NCBI RefSeq assembly: GCF_034298135.1
Contig: NZ_CP139575.1
Span: 1,488,001-1,552,000 of the forward strand
DNA: 64,000 bases
Reading direction: 5' to 3'
Origin: Lactobacillus acidophilus
GTDB taxonomy: Bacteria > Bacillota > Bacilli > Lactobacillales > Lactobacillaceae
This document shows, piece after piece, positions 41,549 through 53,398 of the stretch. Each line of letters opens with the position of its first letter. Position 1 is the stretch's first letter. The notes below the pieces were generated by a model. That model was not told where the DNA came from. It worked only from the letters and a program-made list of their open reading frames with translations, and did no database searches. The position numbers and the translations under genes were made by a program.

Positions 41549-41589
41549 TACTTTTTGATAAAAAATTATTTTTTTATTCCACAAACATA

Positions 41590-41633
41590 AAAAGCCATTA
41601 CCTACGCTTAAAACGCAGATAATGGCTTTTTTA
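41590..41633 (-). terminator. Intrinsic terminator of dusB-lysS
   Basis: AAAAGCCATTA-TCTGCG / CGTAGG-TAATGGCTTTT stem with T run on the minus strand. Confidence 0.85.
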
Positions 41634-41647
41634 TTTTAAAATTCAAA

Positions 41648-43213
<1,566 letters not shown>

Positions 43214-44242
43214 TTATTTGTTCATTGTCTCGCGTCGTGCAGCACGAGCTTCTTCTCTTTTTTCATACTCATCAACAAAATTATCGAGCAAGTCATATAC
43301 TTCCTGACGCGTCCAGACCTCATTTATTTTAGCACGAGTACGAGCCGAACGGGGAATTCCCTTTAAATAGTATGCAGCTTGTTGACGAAATTCTGGTACT
43401 GCACGCTTTTCCCCATGAATTTCAATTAACCCTTGAAGCTGATGCTTGGCAGTTTCAACCTTCTCACGCACAGTTTGTGGTGGTAAAGTTTCCCCTGTTT
43501 CTAAATAATGCACCATATCCTTCAAGATCCATGGATTGCCAAGAGCAGCACGTCCTACCATTACTGCTGTACAGCCAATATCATCTAAAGCTTTTTTAGC
43601 AAGCTCTGGCGTTGCAATATCGCCATTAGCCACAAATGGTACATCTAAAACTTGAGCAACATCATGCAAAACTTCCCAATCAGCTTCACCTTGATACATT
43701 TGCTTACGAGTTCTTCCGTGCATTGCAATCATGCTAGCACCAGCTTCTTGAGCAGCCAATGCATTTTCTACGGCAAAAACATGTTTACGATCCCAACCTA
43801 TTCTCATTTTTACAGAGACCGGTTTTTGCACATTTTGCACTACAGCATGAACCATTTGATAAATTTTATTTGAATCAAGAAGCCACTTAGATCCTGCATC
43901 AGTTTTAGTAACTTTAGGCACAGGACACCCCATATTGATATCAATAATATCGGCATCAGTATTCTGATCAATATATTGAGCCGCTTGCAACAATGTCTCT
44001 TCAGTTCCCCCAAAGATCTGGATACTCATTGGGTGTTCTCTAGGATCCACATCCATCATGCTTAAGGTCTTTTTGTTTCGATAAATAATTCCATGATCAG
44101 AAATCATCTCGCAGACAACCAGCCCAGCTCCGAATTCCTTACATACAACGCGGAATGCTGAATTTGAAACTCCCGCCATCGGCGCAACAACAACTCGGTT
44201 TGGAATGGTGATATCGCGAATTTTCCAGCTGTTATCCACCAA
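43214..44242 (-). CDS. dusB: tRNA-dihydrouridine synthase B
   Basis: 342 residues, FMN TIM barrel. Motifs VVAPMAGVSNSAFR, DINMGCPVPKVTK with the catalytic Cys, and GRTRKQMYQGEADW; a helical tRNA-binding domain follows at about 245. Reduces specific tRNA uridines with NADPH. The frame begins TTG-GTG; GTG at 44239 has the better spacing to AAAGGATG. A terminator separates it from hslO. Confidence 0.94.
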   Translation of the reverse strand: MVDNSWKIRDITIPNRVVVAPMAGVSNSAFRVVCKEFGAGLVVCEMISDHGIIYRNKKTLSMMDVDPREHPMSIQIFGGTEETLLQAAQYIDQNTDADIIDINMGCPVPKVTKTDAGSKWLLDSNKIYQMVHAVVQNVQKPVSVKMRIGWDRKHVFAVENALAAQEAGASMIAMHGRTRKQMYQGEADWEVLHDVAQVLDVPFVANGDIATPELAKKALDDIGCTAVMVGRAALGNPWILKDMVHYLETGETLPPQTVREKVETAKHQLQGLIEIHGEKRAVPEFRQQAAYYLKGIPRSARTRAKINEVWTRQEVYDLLDNFVDEYEKREEARAARRETMNK

Positions 44243-44274
44243 ATCATCCTTTCAAAATACTTTATTATAATATC

Positions 44275-44306
44275 AAAAAAGCCCTAAAGGTTAAAACCTT
44301 AGGCCT
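44275..44306 (-). terminator. Intrinsic terminator after hslO
   Basis: GGCCTAAGG-TTTTAA-CCTTTAGGGC stem followed by T6 on the minus strand. Confidence 0.8.
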
Positions 44307-44318
44307 CTTTAAATTTAA

Positions 44319-45209
44319 TTAATAATCTTTATCGTCTTTTTTCTTAGCTAAAATCTCTTTCAATTCATCTTCAGTGTAATGGTATTTGTTACCACAGAAG
44401 TTGCAAATAAGTTCTGCTCCATGATCTTCATTGATCATATCTTTTAATTGGGAAGACTTTAAAGTTTCAAGAATTCCCGCATATTTTTCTTTAGAACAAT
44501 CACAGCTGAATGCAACATCATCTTTTTCCAGAATCTTACAATCAGTACCTAAAATTTTACGTGCCAAATCTTCCGGTGTCATACCATCTAAAAATGAAGT
44601 AGAAAGAGCAGGCAATTCATTAATTCGTTTAATTGTCTTATCAATTAAAGCATCACTGGCACCAGGTAATGCTTGAAGCATAAATCCGCCAGCTTCACCA
44701 ATTGAATTATTTGGATTTACGAAAACTGATAAACCTACAGCTGATGGAATTTGTTCAGACTTAGTTAAGTAATACGCAAAGTCTTCTGCAATTTCACCAG
44801 AAACAATTGGAACTTGGCCAGTATAGGGTTCTTTCAGACCCAAATCTTTAGTCACTTCAAACCATCCTTGACCAACAGCTTTTTTTACATCAATATGACC
44901 ATTTTCTTTAGGTGGTAATGCAATATGAGGGTTCTTAACATAGCCTTTGACTTTCAAATCTGCTGTTGCAGTTACAATAGCTGGACCTACTGGACCATTA
45001 CCTAACAATCTAACAGTCAATTCTTCTTTATCAGTAAGCTCTGCCCCAGCAAGTAAAAGCGAACCCACTAATGTACGACCGAGTACAGCTGAAGAAGCTG
45101 ACCATAAATCATGACGCTTTTGTGCTTCACTAACTACTCCCTTAGCAGTTATAGTTAGCAAGCGTAAATTCTTAGTCTTATCGATTGATTTTACTAAATA
45201 ATCATTCAT
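44319..45209 (-). CDS. hslO: Redox-regulated chaperone Hsp33
   Basis: 296 residues. The C-terminal redox switch is intact: CxC in FSCDCSKEK and CxxC in LICNFCGNKY, which bind zinc when reduced and form disulfides on oxidation, releasing holdase activity. The N-terminal substrate domain has RTLVGSLLLAGAEL. Downstream of ftsH as in many Firmicutes, behind a hairpin. Confidence 0.96.
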   Translation of the reverse strand: MNDYLVKSIDKTKNLRLLTITAKGVVSEAQKRHDLWSASSAVLGRTLVGSLLLAGAELTDKEELTVRLLGNGPVGPAIVTATADLKVKGYVKNPHIALPPKENGHIDVKKAVGQGWFEVTKDLGLKEPYTGQVPIVSGEIAEDFAYYLTKSEQIPSAVGLSVFVNPNNSIGEAGGFMLQALPGASDALIDKTIKRINELPALSTSFLDGMTPEDLARKILGTDCKILEKDDVAFSCDCSKEKYAGILETLKSSQLKDMINEDHGAELICNFCGNKYHYTEDELKEILAKKKDDKDY

Positions 45210-45227
45210 TCTTTAATCCTTCTTCCT

Positions 45228-45262
45228 AAAAAAATAGAGCCTTTAACAGGCCCTACTTTTAT
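45228..45262 (-). terminator. Intrinsic terminator after ftsH
   Basis: TAGGGCCT-GTTA-AAGGCTCTA (one G-T pair) followed by T7 on the minus strand, just before hslO. Confidence 0.7.
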
Positions 45263-45266
45263 TTAA

Positions 45267-47423
45267 TTATCTTTGCTCATCGTCTGCAGATGAATCATTA
45301 TTTGAATTAGTCTTTTCGTCCTTTTCAGGATTTTCGGGATTATGTTCTTCGACTTCATGATTCTTTTCTAATGGAGTTTCCAAAGCATCTTTTTCTTGAT
45401 CAGCTAAAGCTTGATCTGAGTCTTTCTTTTCTGCTTTTTCAACTTCACGTTTTTCTGCAGCAGCCTTAGCTTCTTCGTAAGTTGAAGCTTTTGATTCACT
45501 TGGATATTCAGTTTCATCCTTTTCAGGCATCTTACCAGTCTTATATAAGGACATGATTTGCTTTTCATCTAAAGTTTCATATTTAAGTAAAGCTTCAGCA
45601 ATAATTCTGTGCTTTTCCTTGTTTTCTTTTACGATTTCAAGGGCTTTAGCATGAGCTTCATCCAAGATTTTCTTAACCGCTTCATCAATCTTAGCAGCAG
45701 TTGCCTCACTGTAAGGTTTGAATCCATAAGGATTACTTTCGCCTTCTTTTTCAAGCTCAACCATACCCAGAGATTCAGTCATACCATAGTTAACAACCAT
45801 ACTATGAGCAATTTGTGTAGCTTGTTCAAAGTCGTTTGAAGCACCAGTTGATTTATCACCAATAGTTGCTTCTTCACCAGCACGACCACCCATTAAACCA
45901 ACAATTTGTTCAAATAATTGATTCTTAGTTAAGATGAATTGATCATCCTTTGGAAGCATGATGTTATATCCACCAGCACGACCACGAGGCACAATAGTTA
46001 CCTTACGTACAGTTCTTGAATCGCTCAATACCAAACCACAGATTGAGTGACCTGCTTCGTGAAAAGCAACTCGACGTCTTTCTGGTTCTGCAATTAGACG
46101 ATCCTTCTTAGCTGGCCCAGCAATTACACGATCCTCAGCTTCATCAATATCTGACGCGGTAATTTCAGTACCGTTTCTACGAGCAGCTACCAATGCAGCT
46201 TCATTTAAAACATTAGCTAAATCCGCACCTACAAAACCTGGAGTTTGACGAGCTACTTCTTTTAAGTCAACATCAGGAGCAAGTGGCTTATTCTTAGCAT
46301 GAACTTTTAAGATAGCTTCACGACCGCGAACATCAGGACGACCAACTAATACCTTACGGTCAAAACGACCTGGACGAAGTAAAGCTGGATCCAAGACATC
46401 TGAACGATTAGTTGCGGCAATAACGATTACACCTTCATCGCCTTCAAAACCATCCATTTCAACCAATAATTGATTTAACGTTTGTTCACGTTCATCGTTT
46501 CCACCACCGGTACCATTTCCACGACGACGACCAATAGCATCAATTTCATCGATAAAGATGATACTTGGTGCATTCTTCTTAGCATTGCTAAATAAATCAC
46601 GTACACGACTTGCACCAACACCGACAAACATTTCAACGAAGTCTGAACCTGAAATTGAGTAAAATGGTACGTTGGCTTCACCCGCTACAGCACGAGCAAG
46701 TAAGGTCTTACCAGTACCAGGAGGGCCCTCAAGTAAAACACCAGATGGGATTCTCGCACCCAACTTAGTGTATTTTGATGGATCTTTCAAAAATTCAACA
46801 ACTTCGACTAATTCTTGCTTTTCTTCTTCTTCACCGGCTACGTCAGAGAAACGAACCTTATTTTTAGAAGGATCTTCTGGTTTGACATGTGAACGACCAA
46901 AATTCATTATTCCGCCGCTACCACCACGTCCAGCACCGCTTTGATTCATCATCATCCAAAGCATGACAATAAACAAAACAGTTGGTACAAGCATGACAAT
47001 AGTTGAAATCCAATTGCCAGATTGTGATTCTCCTTGAGTTGTCATCCGAGCGTTACTCTTTTGTGCCAAGTTTTGCACATTCGAAACGGTAGAATCATTT
47101 TGTAACATGGTTGTAGAGAAGCTGGATACTTTTCTACTTGAATTATTACTAAAGAAATCAAAACTACTATTTGATTGATTCTTTGCTGTTTGTGCAGTCT
47201 TGTAACTACCTGAAACAGTGTAAACACCATTAGCAGGTTGAACACTAAAGTTTTTAACTTTGCCTTGACGCAAATCTTTAACAAATTGTGAGTAGCTAAT
47301 ATTTTCTGAACTACCGCTATTGTTAGAGCCGCCTAGTGCCCAGTTGATTCCCCATAGGAGCAGAAGGAACACAACTATATAGAAAAGGCCGTTTGAAAGC
47401 AGCCGATTCCGGTTATTCTTCAT
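45267..47423 (-). CDS. ftsH: ATP-dependent zinc metalloprotease FtsH
   Basis: 718 residues. Two transmembrane segments (about 7-25 and 127-147) bracket an extracytoplasmic domain; AAA module with Walker [15 protein letters not shown], Walker [14 protein letters not shown] and SRH region [19 protein letters not shown]; protease zinc site HEAGH near residue 435. The last 80 residues are acidic and disordered. Degrades unfolded membrane and regulatory proteins. Start at ATG 47423, 6 nt after GGAGG; an in-frame TTG at 47438 precedes the site. Confidence 0.97.
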   Translation of the reverse strand: MKNNRNRLLSNGLFYIVVFLLLLWGINWALGGSNNSGSSENISYSQFVKDLRQGKVKNFSVQPANGVYTVSGSYKTAQTAKNQSNSSFDFFSNNSSRKVSSFSTTMLQNDSTVSNVQNLAQKSNARMTTQGESQSGNWISTIVMLVPTVLFIVMLWMMMNQSGAGRGGSGGIMNFGRSHVKPEDPSKNKVRFSDVAGEEEEKQELVEVVEFLKDPSKYTKLGARIPSGVLLEGPPGTGKTLLARAVAGEANVPFYSISGSDFVEMFVGVGASRVRDLFSNAKKNAPSIIFIDEIDAIGRRRGNGTGGGNDEREQTLNQLLVEMDGFEGDEGVIVIAATNRSDVLDPALLRPGRFDRKVLVGRPDVRGREAILKVHAKNKPLAPDVDLKEVARQTPGFVGADLANVLNEAALVAARRNGTEITASDIDEAEDRVIAGPAKKDRLIAEPERRRVAFHEAGHSICGLVLSDSRTVRKVTIVPRGRAGGYNIMLPKDDQFILTKNQLFEQIVGLMGGRAGEEATIGDKSTGASNDFEQATQIAHSMVVNYGMTESLGMVELEKEGESNPYGFKPYSEATAAKIDEAVKKILDEAHAKALEIVKENKEKHRIIAEALLKYETLDEKQIMSLYKTGKMPEKDETEYPSESKASTYEEAKAAAEKREVEKAEKKDSDQALADQEKDALETPLEKNHEVEEHNPENPEKDEKTNSNNDSSADDEQR

Positions 47424-47518
47424 AAAAAACCTCCGCAAAGTCTTTAAGTTATACGTTTAAAATTTTATCACAAAACAAGTTCCGACCACTAATATTTTCA
47501 ACTATATTTACTGATAAA

Positions 47519-48775
47519 TTAATTAGCATATAGAAAATAATGTTTGCCATTTTTTATCCAATTTTGATTTTGATACGTATTTTCAACGAAAATTGGTTCT
47601 CGATCAGCATAAATTGCTAAACATAAAGGTCGTAAAGCAAATGGTATCGCGTGTTCTGCAAATTTTTTCTTAGCTTTCACTCTAGTTCCATCTTGCAATA
47701 AAAATTTACTTCCAGTAATCAAAACACCTGCCTTAAATTCAGTTTTACAATCAAACCAAAAATCGCCTAATTTTTTCTTAGACATATTGTCTTTGGTAGT
47801 CAAGAGTAATTTTCTATTATTAAAAATAAATGGTTCGTTAATTTTAATCGTGAATATTTTTTTACTAATTTCCAGATTATTTTTATACAAATAAACAAAG
47901 CCTTGGTATTCAATCACCGAAAAATTACCCAGATTTTTATTTACACGACGATGAAACTTTTGCCAAATTATTTTTTGCCAAAATACAATTTGCTGATCTT
48001 TAGTTAGCCTTTTTATCTCACTACTTTTAATGCGATATGCTTGTCCTAAAAAATTTTCAATTGTACCAATTTCATTAATCTTTTCATCAACTACATTTGT
48101 TAAATCACTCATTTTATGACTAAAACGTAATGCATTTTGAATAAGTGCTGGATTTTCTTTTTTTAATATTGGTACTACATGATGCCGCATCCGATTCCTC
48201 ATTGTATCATCTTCTTTATTTGTAGAATCTACAATAAACGAAATCCCTCGCTCTTTATCGTATGCCAGAATTTCTTGCTTACTACTAGATAAAAGTGGCC
48301 GCAGTAAAGTTACGCCATGCATTACTCCCACTGCTTGAAGACTGTTCATCTCTTCTGGATTACCTGAGCGAATAAACTTGAGCAAAATATTTTCTATTAA
48401 GTCATCCCCATGATGAGCAGTTAACAAATAATCAGCAGTTTCATTTTTGGCAATTTTAGTTAAAAAATTATAGCGTACTTCACGGGCAGCGGCTTCAATC
48501 CCACTTTTAGGCTGCTCATTTTTAGCCCATTTAGCAACAAATAAAGGAATTTCATTTTTTTGGCAATAATCTTTTAAAATCCTGGTTTCTTCTTCACTGT
48601 CGCTTCTCAATTGATGGTTAAAATGAGCCGCAATCAGTTCAAATTTCTGCTTTTTCTGCAAATCCTTCAGCATGTCAAGTAATGCCATAGAATCAGGACC
48701 ACCGCTTGCTGCAACAAGTAATTTTTTATTCTCTAAATCTATTTGTTTTTCATTAAAAAAATCAATAATTTTCAT
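47519..48775 (-). CDS. tilS: tRNA(Ile)-lysidine synthase
   Basis: 418 residues. PP-loop AASGGPDSMALL near residue 30 and the family segments HFNHQLRSDSEEE and TAHHGDDLIENILLKFIRSG. Converts C34 of tRNA-Ile(CAU) to lysidine, essential for AUA reading. Start at ATG 48775 after AGGAAA; a TTG at 48790 is in frame. The hprT/hpt gene that commonly lies between tilS and ftsH is absent; only 95 bp separate them. Confidence 0.95.
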   Translation of the reverse strand: MKIIDFFNEKQIDLENKKLLVAASGGPDSMALLDMLKDLQKKQKFELIAAHFNHQLRSDSEEETRILKDYCQKNEIPLFVAKWAKNEQPKSGIEAAAREVRYNFLTKIAKNETADYLLTAHHGDDLIENILLKFIRSGNPEEMNSLQAVGVMHGVTLLRPLLSSSKQEILAYDKERGISFIVDSTNKEDDTMRNRMRHHVVPILKKENPALIQNALRFSHKMSDLTNVVDEKINEIGTIENFLGQAYRIKSSEIKRLTKDQQIVFWQKIIWQKFHRRVNKNLGNFSVIEYQGFVYLYKNNLEISKKIFTIKINEPFIFNNRKLLLTTKDNMSKKKLGDFWFDCKTEFKAGVLITGSKFLLQDGTRVKAKKKFAEHAIPFALRPLCLAIYADREPIFVENTYQNQNWIKNGKHYFLYAN

Positions 48776-48788
48776 AAATTTTCCTAAC

Positions 48789-48812
48789 AAAAAATGACCT
48801 ATTACTAGGCCA
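48789..48812 (-). terminator. Terminator-like hairpin between the S1-domain gene and tilS
   Basis: AATGGCCTA-GTAA-TAGGTCATT followed by T6 on the minus strand; may reduce tilS transcription inside the cluster. Confidence 0.65.
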
Positions 48813-48817
48813 TTTCT

Positions 48818-49180
48818 TTAATTTTCAGTCAAAGTTTGTTTTAACTTTTCAATTTCTCTTTTTGCATCTCTAGCCGTCTTATTCAAAACCTGATCAAAAT
48901 CAGCAGGTTGAGTATCAGAAAATTGATTATCTGGGTCAACCAAATCAGGATCATTTAAGTGCGAAATTGATAAGTTAAACCTTCCTTTGTGAATATGAAC
49001 AACCACCACACGAATTTCTTGTCCTACTTGATATTGTCTTCTTTCTCTTGGCCAATTATTACCAAAATCACTGTGATGAATCAATCCTGAATGTCTATTA
49101 GGTAATGTAACAAATATTCCTAAATCCGTAATATTATTAATTACCCCAGTCACACGATTGCCAGCTTGATATTTTTTCAT
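48818..49180 (-). CDS. S1 RNA-binding domain protein (YabR-like)
   Basis: 120 residues: one S1 OB-fold (residues 3-75, with GNRVTGVINNITDLGIFVTL and GRFNLSISHL), then a charged helical tail. Family members bind RNA or ribosomes; the precise role is unknown. Overlaps divIC by one base, as YabR follows DivIC in B. subtilis. Confidence 0.88.
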   Translation of the reverse strand: MKKYQAGNRVTGVINNITDLGIFVTLPNRHSGLIHHSDFGNNWPRERRQYQVGQEIRVVVVHIHKGRFNLSISHLNDPDLVDPDNQFSDTQPADFDQVLNKTARDAKREIEKLKQTLTEN

Positions 49181-49557
49181 TAGTTATTATCATTTCTTTC
49201 ATGTACGTTATAAATTTTTTCATTAGATTTAGAATAGTAAAATTTATAACGAATGAGTTTTGCCACGTAATTGGGATCTTTAAGATCTTTCTTTTTAGTC
49301 GCTAATTCACGCCTCTGTTTTTGTACTTTAGATAGAGTTTGTTTTTCTGCCTGAACTTGCTTATTAATTCTACCAGTTTGTGAAATTTTAACTGCAATTT
49401 GAATTCCGAGCACGACAAAAACTATTGCAAAAATTGCAATAATTCTATTTAACCTAACACGGTGTACTTCTTTTTCTATTTTCGCCTGTTTACGTTCTAG
49501 ACGCGCCCTTTGTTCTTCTGGACTCATTGAATTATAGATACGTGGACCACGATTCAT
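49180..49557 (-). CDS. divIC: Cell division protein DivIC (FtsB-like)
   Basis: 125 residues: basic cytoplasmic N-terminus (1-36), one transmembrane helix (about 38-58), an extracytoplasmic coiled coil (65-95) and the DPNYVAKLIRYKFYYSK segment typical of septum formation initiators. Forms the DivIB-DivIC-FtsL subcomplex of the divisome. Between rqcP and the S1 gene. Confidence 0.92.
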   Translation of the reverse strand: MNRGPRIYNSMSPEEQRARLERKQAKIEKEVHRVRLNRIIAIFAIVFVVLGIQIAVKISQTGRINKQVQAEKQTLSKVQKQRRELATKKKDLKDPNYVAKLIRYKFYYSKSNEKIYNVHERNDNN

Positions 49558-49641
49558 TTTTTAATCCCCTATTACTATTTAAACGTTGCTAGCAAACACA
49601 AATAATTAAGTTAAGTATAGCAACGATTTAGTCAAAAGTCA

Positions 49642-49884
49642 TTAATCAACTAACTCATATAGTTCACTAGCTTCAGCCTTTTTGGTTGTTTCGCGTATAT
49701 TCAAAACCTTAGCTTTAATTACTCTTGCCCCATAACCAATTTCAATAATGTCATCAATTTTAACATCATAACTTGATTTAACTACTCGACCATTTACCTT
49801 AATTCGACCTTGATCCGCCATTTCTTTAGCAACAGTTCTTCTTTTAACTAATCTAGAAACTTTTAAAAATTTATCAATTCTCAT
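49642..49884 (-). CDS. rqcP: RqcP, S4-domain ribosome quality control protein (YabO/HslR family)
   Basis: 80 residues, essentially one S4 domain: MRIDKFLKVSRLVKRRT, then ADQGRIKVNGRVVKSSYDVK. In B. subtilis it works with RqcH in alanine-tail synthesis on stalled 50S-peptidyl-tRNA. ATG 49884 has GGAGG 6 nt upstream; an in-frame start at 49920 would lie within mfd. Confidence 0.93.
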   Translation of the reverse strand: MRIDKFLKVSRLVKRRTVAKEMADQGRIKVNGRVVKSSYDVKIDDIIEIGYGARVIKAKVLNIRETTKKAEASELYELVD

Positions 49885-49900
49885 AATTATCCTCCATTTT

Positions 49901-52900
49901 TTATCTCTGTACAATATCACTTGCAGCTTGTAAAAACGTTGTTAGTTCATTAAACAATACTCGATTCTTCATTTCATCTGGTAATTGTAATAAGACTACC
50001 ATTCGCTTTTCTTGATTCATACTAATTCGTGCTTTTAAGTCCACATGTTCTAGAGCCTTAAAAATATTAGGCCCTTCTAATTCATGTGAAGCATTATTAT
50101 TAAATTCAACTTTGATCTTATCATCACTAATCTTTAGCACGTTTAATACTTGAGCTAAATCTGCATTTACTTTAAGTCCCGCAACAGCAAGTAAATTTTC
50201 AACGGATACTGGATAGTCACCAAAACGATCAATTAATTCATCTTCAATTTTATCTAATTCTTCTTGGTTATTAACAGCCTTGATCTTTTTATAAAATTCA
50301 ATCTTTTCTTCTTGATCACCAATATATGAATCAGGAATATACGCTTCAAGTTTTAGATCAATTTCCGCATTAGATTTCTTCACTGTCTTTTTACCTTTAC
50401 GCTCTTTAATCGCATCACTTAACATTTGTGAATATAAATCATATCCAACGCTATCAATAAAACCATGTTGCTGAGCGCCAAGCATATTTCCAGCACCTCT
50501 GATTGATAAATCACGCATAGCAATTTTAAAGCCAGATCCTAATTCTGTAAAATCGCGAATAGCATCTAAACGCTTCTCTCCTACTTCAGTTAATACCTTA
50601 TTAGGTTGGTAAAGAAAATATGCATAAGCTAATCTTGCACTTCTCCCAATTCTTCCACGCAATTGATAAAGCTGACTCAAACCGTAGTGATCTGCATCTT
50701 CAATAATCATCGTATTAACATTCGGCATATCAATACCAGTTTCAATAATTGTTGTTGTAACTAGAATATCAAATTCTCTATTTAAAAAACGATATAAAAT
50801 ATCTTCTAGTTGATTTTGACTCATCCGTCCATGTGCACTTGCAATTCTGGCATTGGGTATAAGTTGTTGTAATTTTTCTACGGTCTCATCAATGTCACTA
50901 ATTCTATTATGTAAATAAAAGACTTGACCATCACGTTGCATTTCTCTTAAACAAGCATCTTTTACTACACTTGGAATTTGTTCCATTACATAAGTTTGAA
51001 TTGGATATCTGTTTTGAGGCGGCGTTTCCATAACTGATAAATCACGCACACCTACCATCGACATATGAAGCGTACGAGGAATTGGTGTAGCAGTTAAAGT
51101 TAAAACATCAATATTGGCTTTTAACTGCTTTAGTCGCTCTTTATGTTTAACACCGAATCTTTGCTCTTCGTCAACAATTAATAATCCTAAATTTTTGAAT
51201 TCTACATCTTTTGATAGAATTCTATGAGTGCCAACCACAAGATCTATTTTTCCATCTTTTAAGCCTTCAATAATTTCCTTTGATTCAGCGGGTGTCTGAA
51301 AACGAGATAACATTGCTATATTCACTGGAAAATCTTTAAAACGATCTTGAATAGTTTCATAGTGTTGTTGGGCCAAAATGGTTGTAGGAACTAAAAAGCA
51401 ACTTGCTTATTATCTTGAACTGCCTTAAAGGCCGCACGAAGGGCAACTTCTGTTTTACCAAAACCAACGTCACCAACAACCAAACGATCCATTGGCTTGG
51501 GCTTTTCCATATCTTCTTTAATTTCTTTAATTGAACGAAGCTGATCCGCAGTTTCAGGATATGGAAAGGCATCATCAAATTTTCTTTGCAGATCATCATC
51601 TGGTGAAAATGCAAAGCCTTTCTCTGATTCACGTTTAGCATAAAGTTCAATCAAATCATCTGCAATATCTTCAACCTTTGATTGAACTTTACGTTTAGTT
51701 TTGGCCCATTCACTGCCGCCAAGTTTATTAATATGTGGCGTTTTACCTTCCGAGCCAACATATTTTTGCACCAAACTTAATTGATCTGCAGGTACAAAAA
51801 GCTGGTCACCGCGCTGATAAGTAATTGTGATATAGTCACGTTTTACGCCATTATTTTCTAAAGTTTTAATTCCTTCAAAGCGTCCTATACCGTGATTAAT
51901 ATGTACAACATAATCTCCAGGCTTTAACTCAGTATAGTTACGTAATCTTTGAGCATTTTCTAAAGTCTTAATCCGCTTTTTGCGTTGAGGACGTTTATTA
52001 AAAAGTTCACGCTCAGTTAAATAGACCAACTTAACTGTAGGCAAAGTAAATCCGCTTGTATAACCTGCCACAACAATTTGACATTGTCCTTCAATAATTT
52101 CATCTTCGCCAACGATTGGTAAACTCAAGCCAAAATCAACCATTGTTTGGTCAATCTGTCGTGCTCTTTTATTATTGTCTGCCTGTAAAATAACGGTTTG
52201 GCCAGACTTTTTATAAGATTCAAGCTCCGATTTAATTAATGGCATTTGGCTAAAGAATTGTTCTGGTTCACGCGTTTGCCAATTAAGCATCTGTCCTAAG
52301 CGCAAACGCCCCATACTTCTTTGAAATAATGAAAAATAAATTCGATGATGTTTATCTTGTGATAATACCTTATCAAAATCAGCACGTAATTTTTGTCCAG
52401 GTAGCATCGCACCGGTTTTAAGTTCATCGCTAATAAATGCAGCATTTTGCTCATCGACAGTTTCTACAGATTGCTTAATTAAAGGGAAGTCATCTATTAA
52501 AATTTGTCCATTGGGGGCCAAATAATCTAATAAACTACTTGGTTTTTCAATTAAGTAATCAACTAGAAATGAATAATTTTGAGGCAAACCACCAGTATCT
52601 AAATTATCTAGCGCTACAGTAAAATGATCTTTTACCGCCTTCTCCGGTGCCGGAGCATCTGCCATATCTTTTCTGATTTTTTCAGCTGCTTTTTTAATAG
52701 CATCACTTGAAAATACTCTGTCCTGTGCAGCAGTAATTTCAACTAGATCAATTTCTTGCGTACTACGCTGTGTTGCTAAATTAAATTCCTTAACTGTATC
52801 AATTTCATCACCAAAGAATTCAATTCTAACTGGATTTTCTCTATCTAGAGGATAAATATCTAAAATATCTCCACGAATTGCAAACTCACCAGGCTTAGCC

Positions 52901-53397
52901 ACCAAAGCTTCCTTTTGATAACCAGAATGAACTAACCAATTATTTAATTCTGTTAGTTCATATTCTTTCTCCGGTATAAATACTCTCTTAGCTTGAGCAA
53001 AATCTGTTGGATTAGATAGTTTATATTGCAAGCCTTGTGGCGTAGTTATAACAATCCCCGCTTTTTTACTCAATAAAAAACTAAGTGCTTGAATTCTACT
53101 ACTTAGTTCATCAGGAGAACTGACAGCAGTTTGAGTAGCAATCGTAGCATCAAGTGAGAATATTTGCACTTGCTCACTATCCAAAATTGCACTTAATTCA
53201 CCGTATAAGTTTTGTGCTTTATTTTCATTTTCTTCAACTAAAATAAGTGGTTCATTTAGTTTAGAAATAATTTGTTTTAAAAGCAGACTAAAAGCACCGG
53301 CATTAGCGCCAGTGATTAGTGAATTTTTTACTTGTTTGGTTTTAAGAATAAAATTATTTAAATCTTGATCTTTATTTAATATTTCTGTTAAACGCAT
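49901..53397 (-). pseudogene. mfd: Transcription-repair coupling factor Mfd, interrupted by a one-base frameshift
   Basis: Two frames together make a normal Mfd of about 1165 residues. 51391-53397 (668 residues) holds the UvrB-like N-terminal domains, the RNA-polymerase-interacting domain (LKPGDYVVHINHGIGRF) and translocase motif I (VGDVGFGKTEVAL), then stops after KQVAF. 49901-51376 resumes with LAQQHYE and holds DEEQ (LLIVDEEQRFG), motifs III-VI and the TRCF C-terminal domain. At 51393-51397 five A (minus-strand T5) occur where six would keep the frame and restore the conserved VPTTILAQQH. Mfd removes stalled polymerase and recruits UvrA. The truncated product lacks most of the motor. Either a real mutation or a homopolymer sequencing error. 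Starts 1 nt after the pth stop. Confidence 0.9.
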
Positions 53398-53398
53398 A

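Larger units (their letters stand above)
41203..41555. repeat. Tandem duplication of a promoter-tRNA-Gly-terminator unit (period 197 bp)
   Basis: The units 41203-41357 and 41402-41555 match in tRNA, promoter and about 40 bp of flanks, with a few substitutions (for example G41311 versus A41508) and diverged terminator stems; 41358-41401 is unduplicated spacer. Confidence 0.85.

Noticed and set aside
41203..41555. CRISPR-like or mobile-element repeat
   Set aside because: The repeat is explained fully by duplicated tRNA-Gly units; there are no spacers of regular size and no cas or transposase genes.
41290..41558. Short open frames across the tRNA-Gly genes
   Set aside because: They run through identical tRNA sequences on both strands and have no coding character.
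49901..51376. A separate DEAD-like helicase gene of 491 residues
   Set aside because: It is the in-register second half of mfd; one added base in the T run joins it to the upstream frame.
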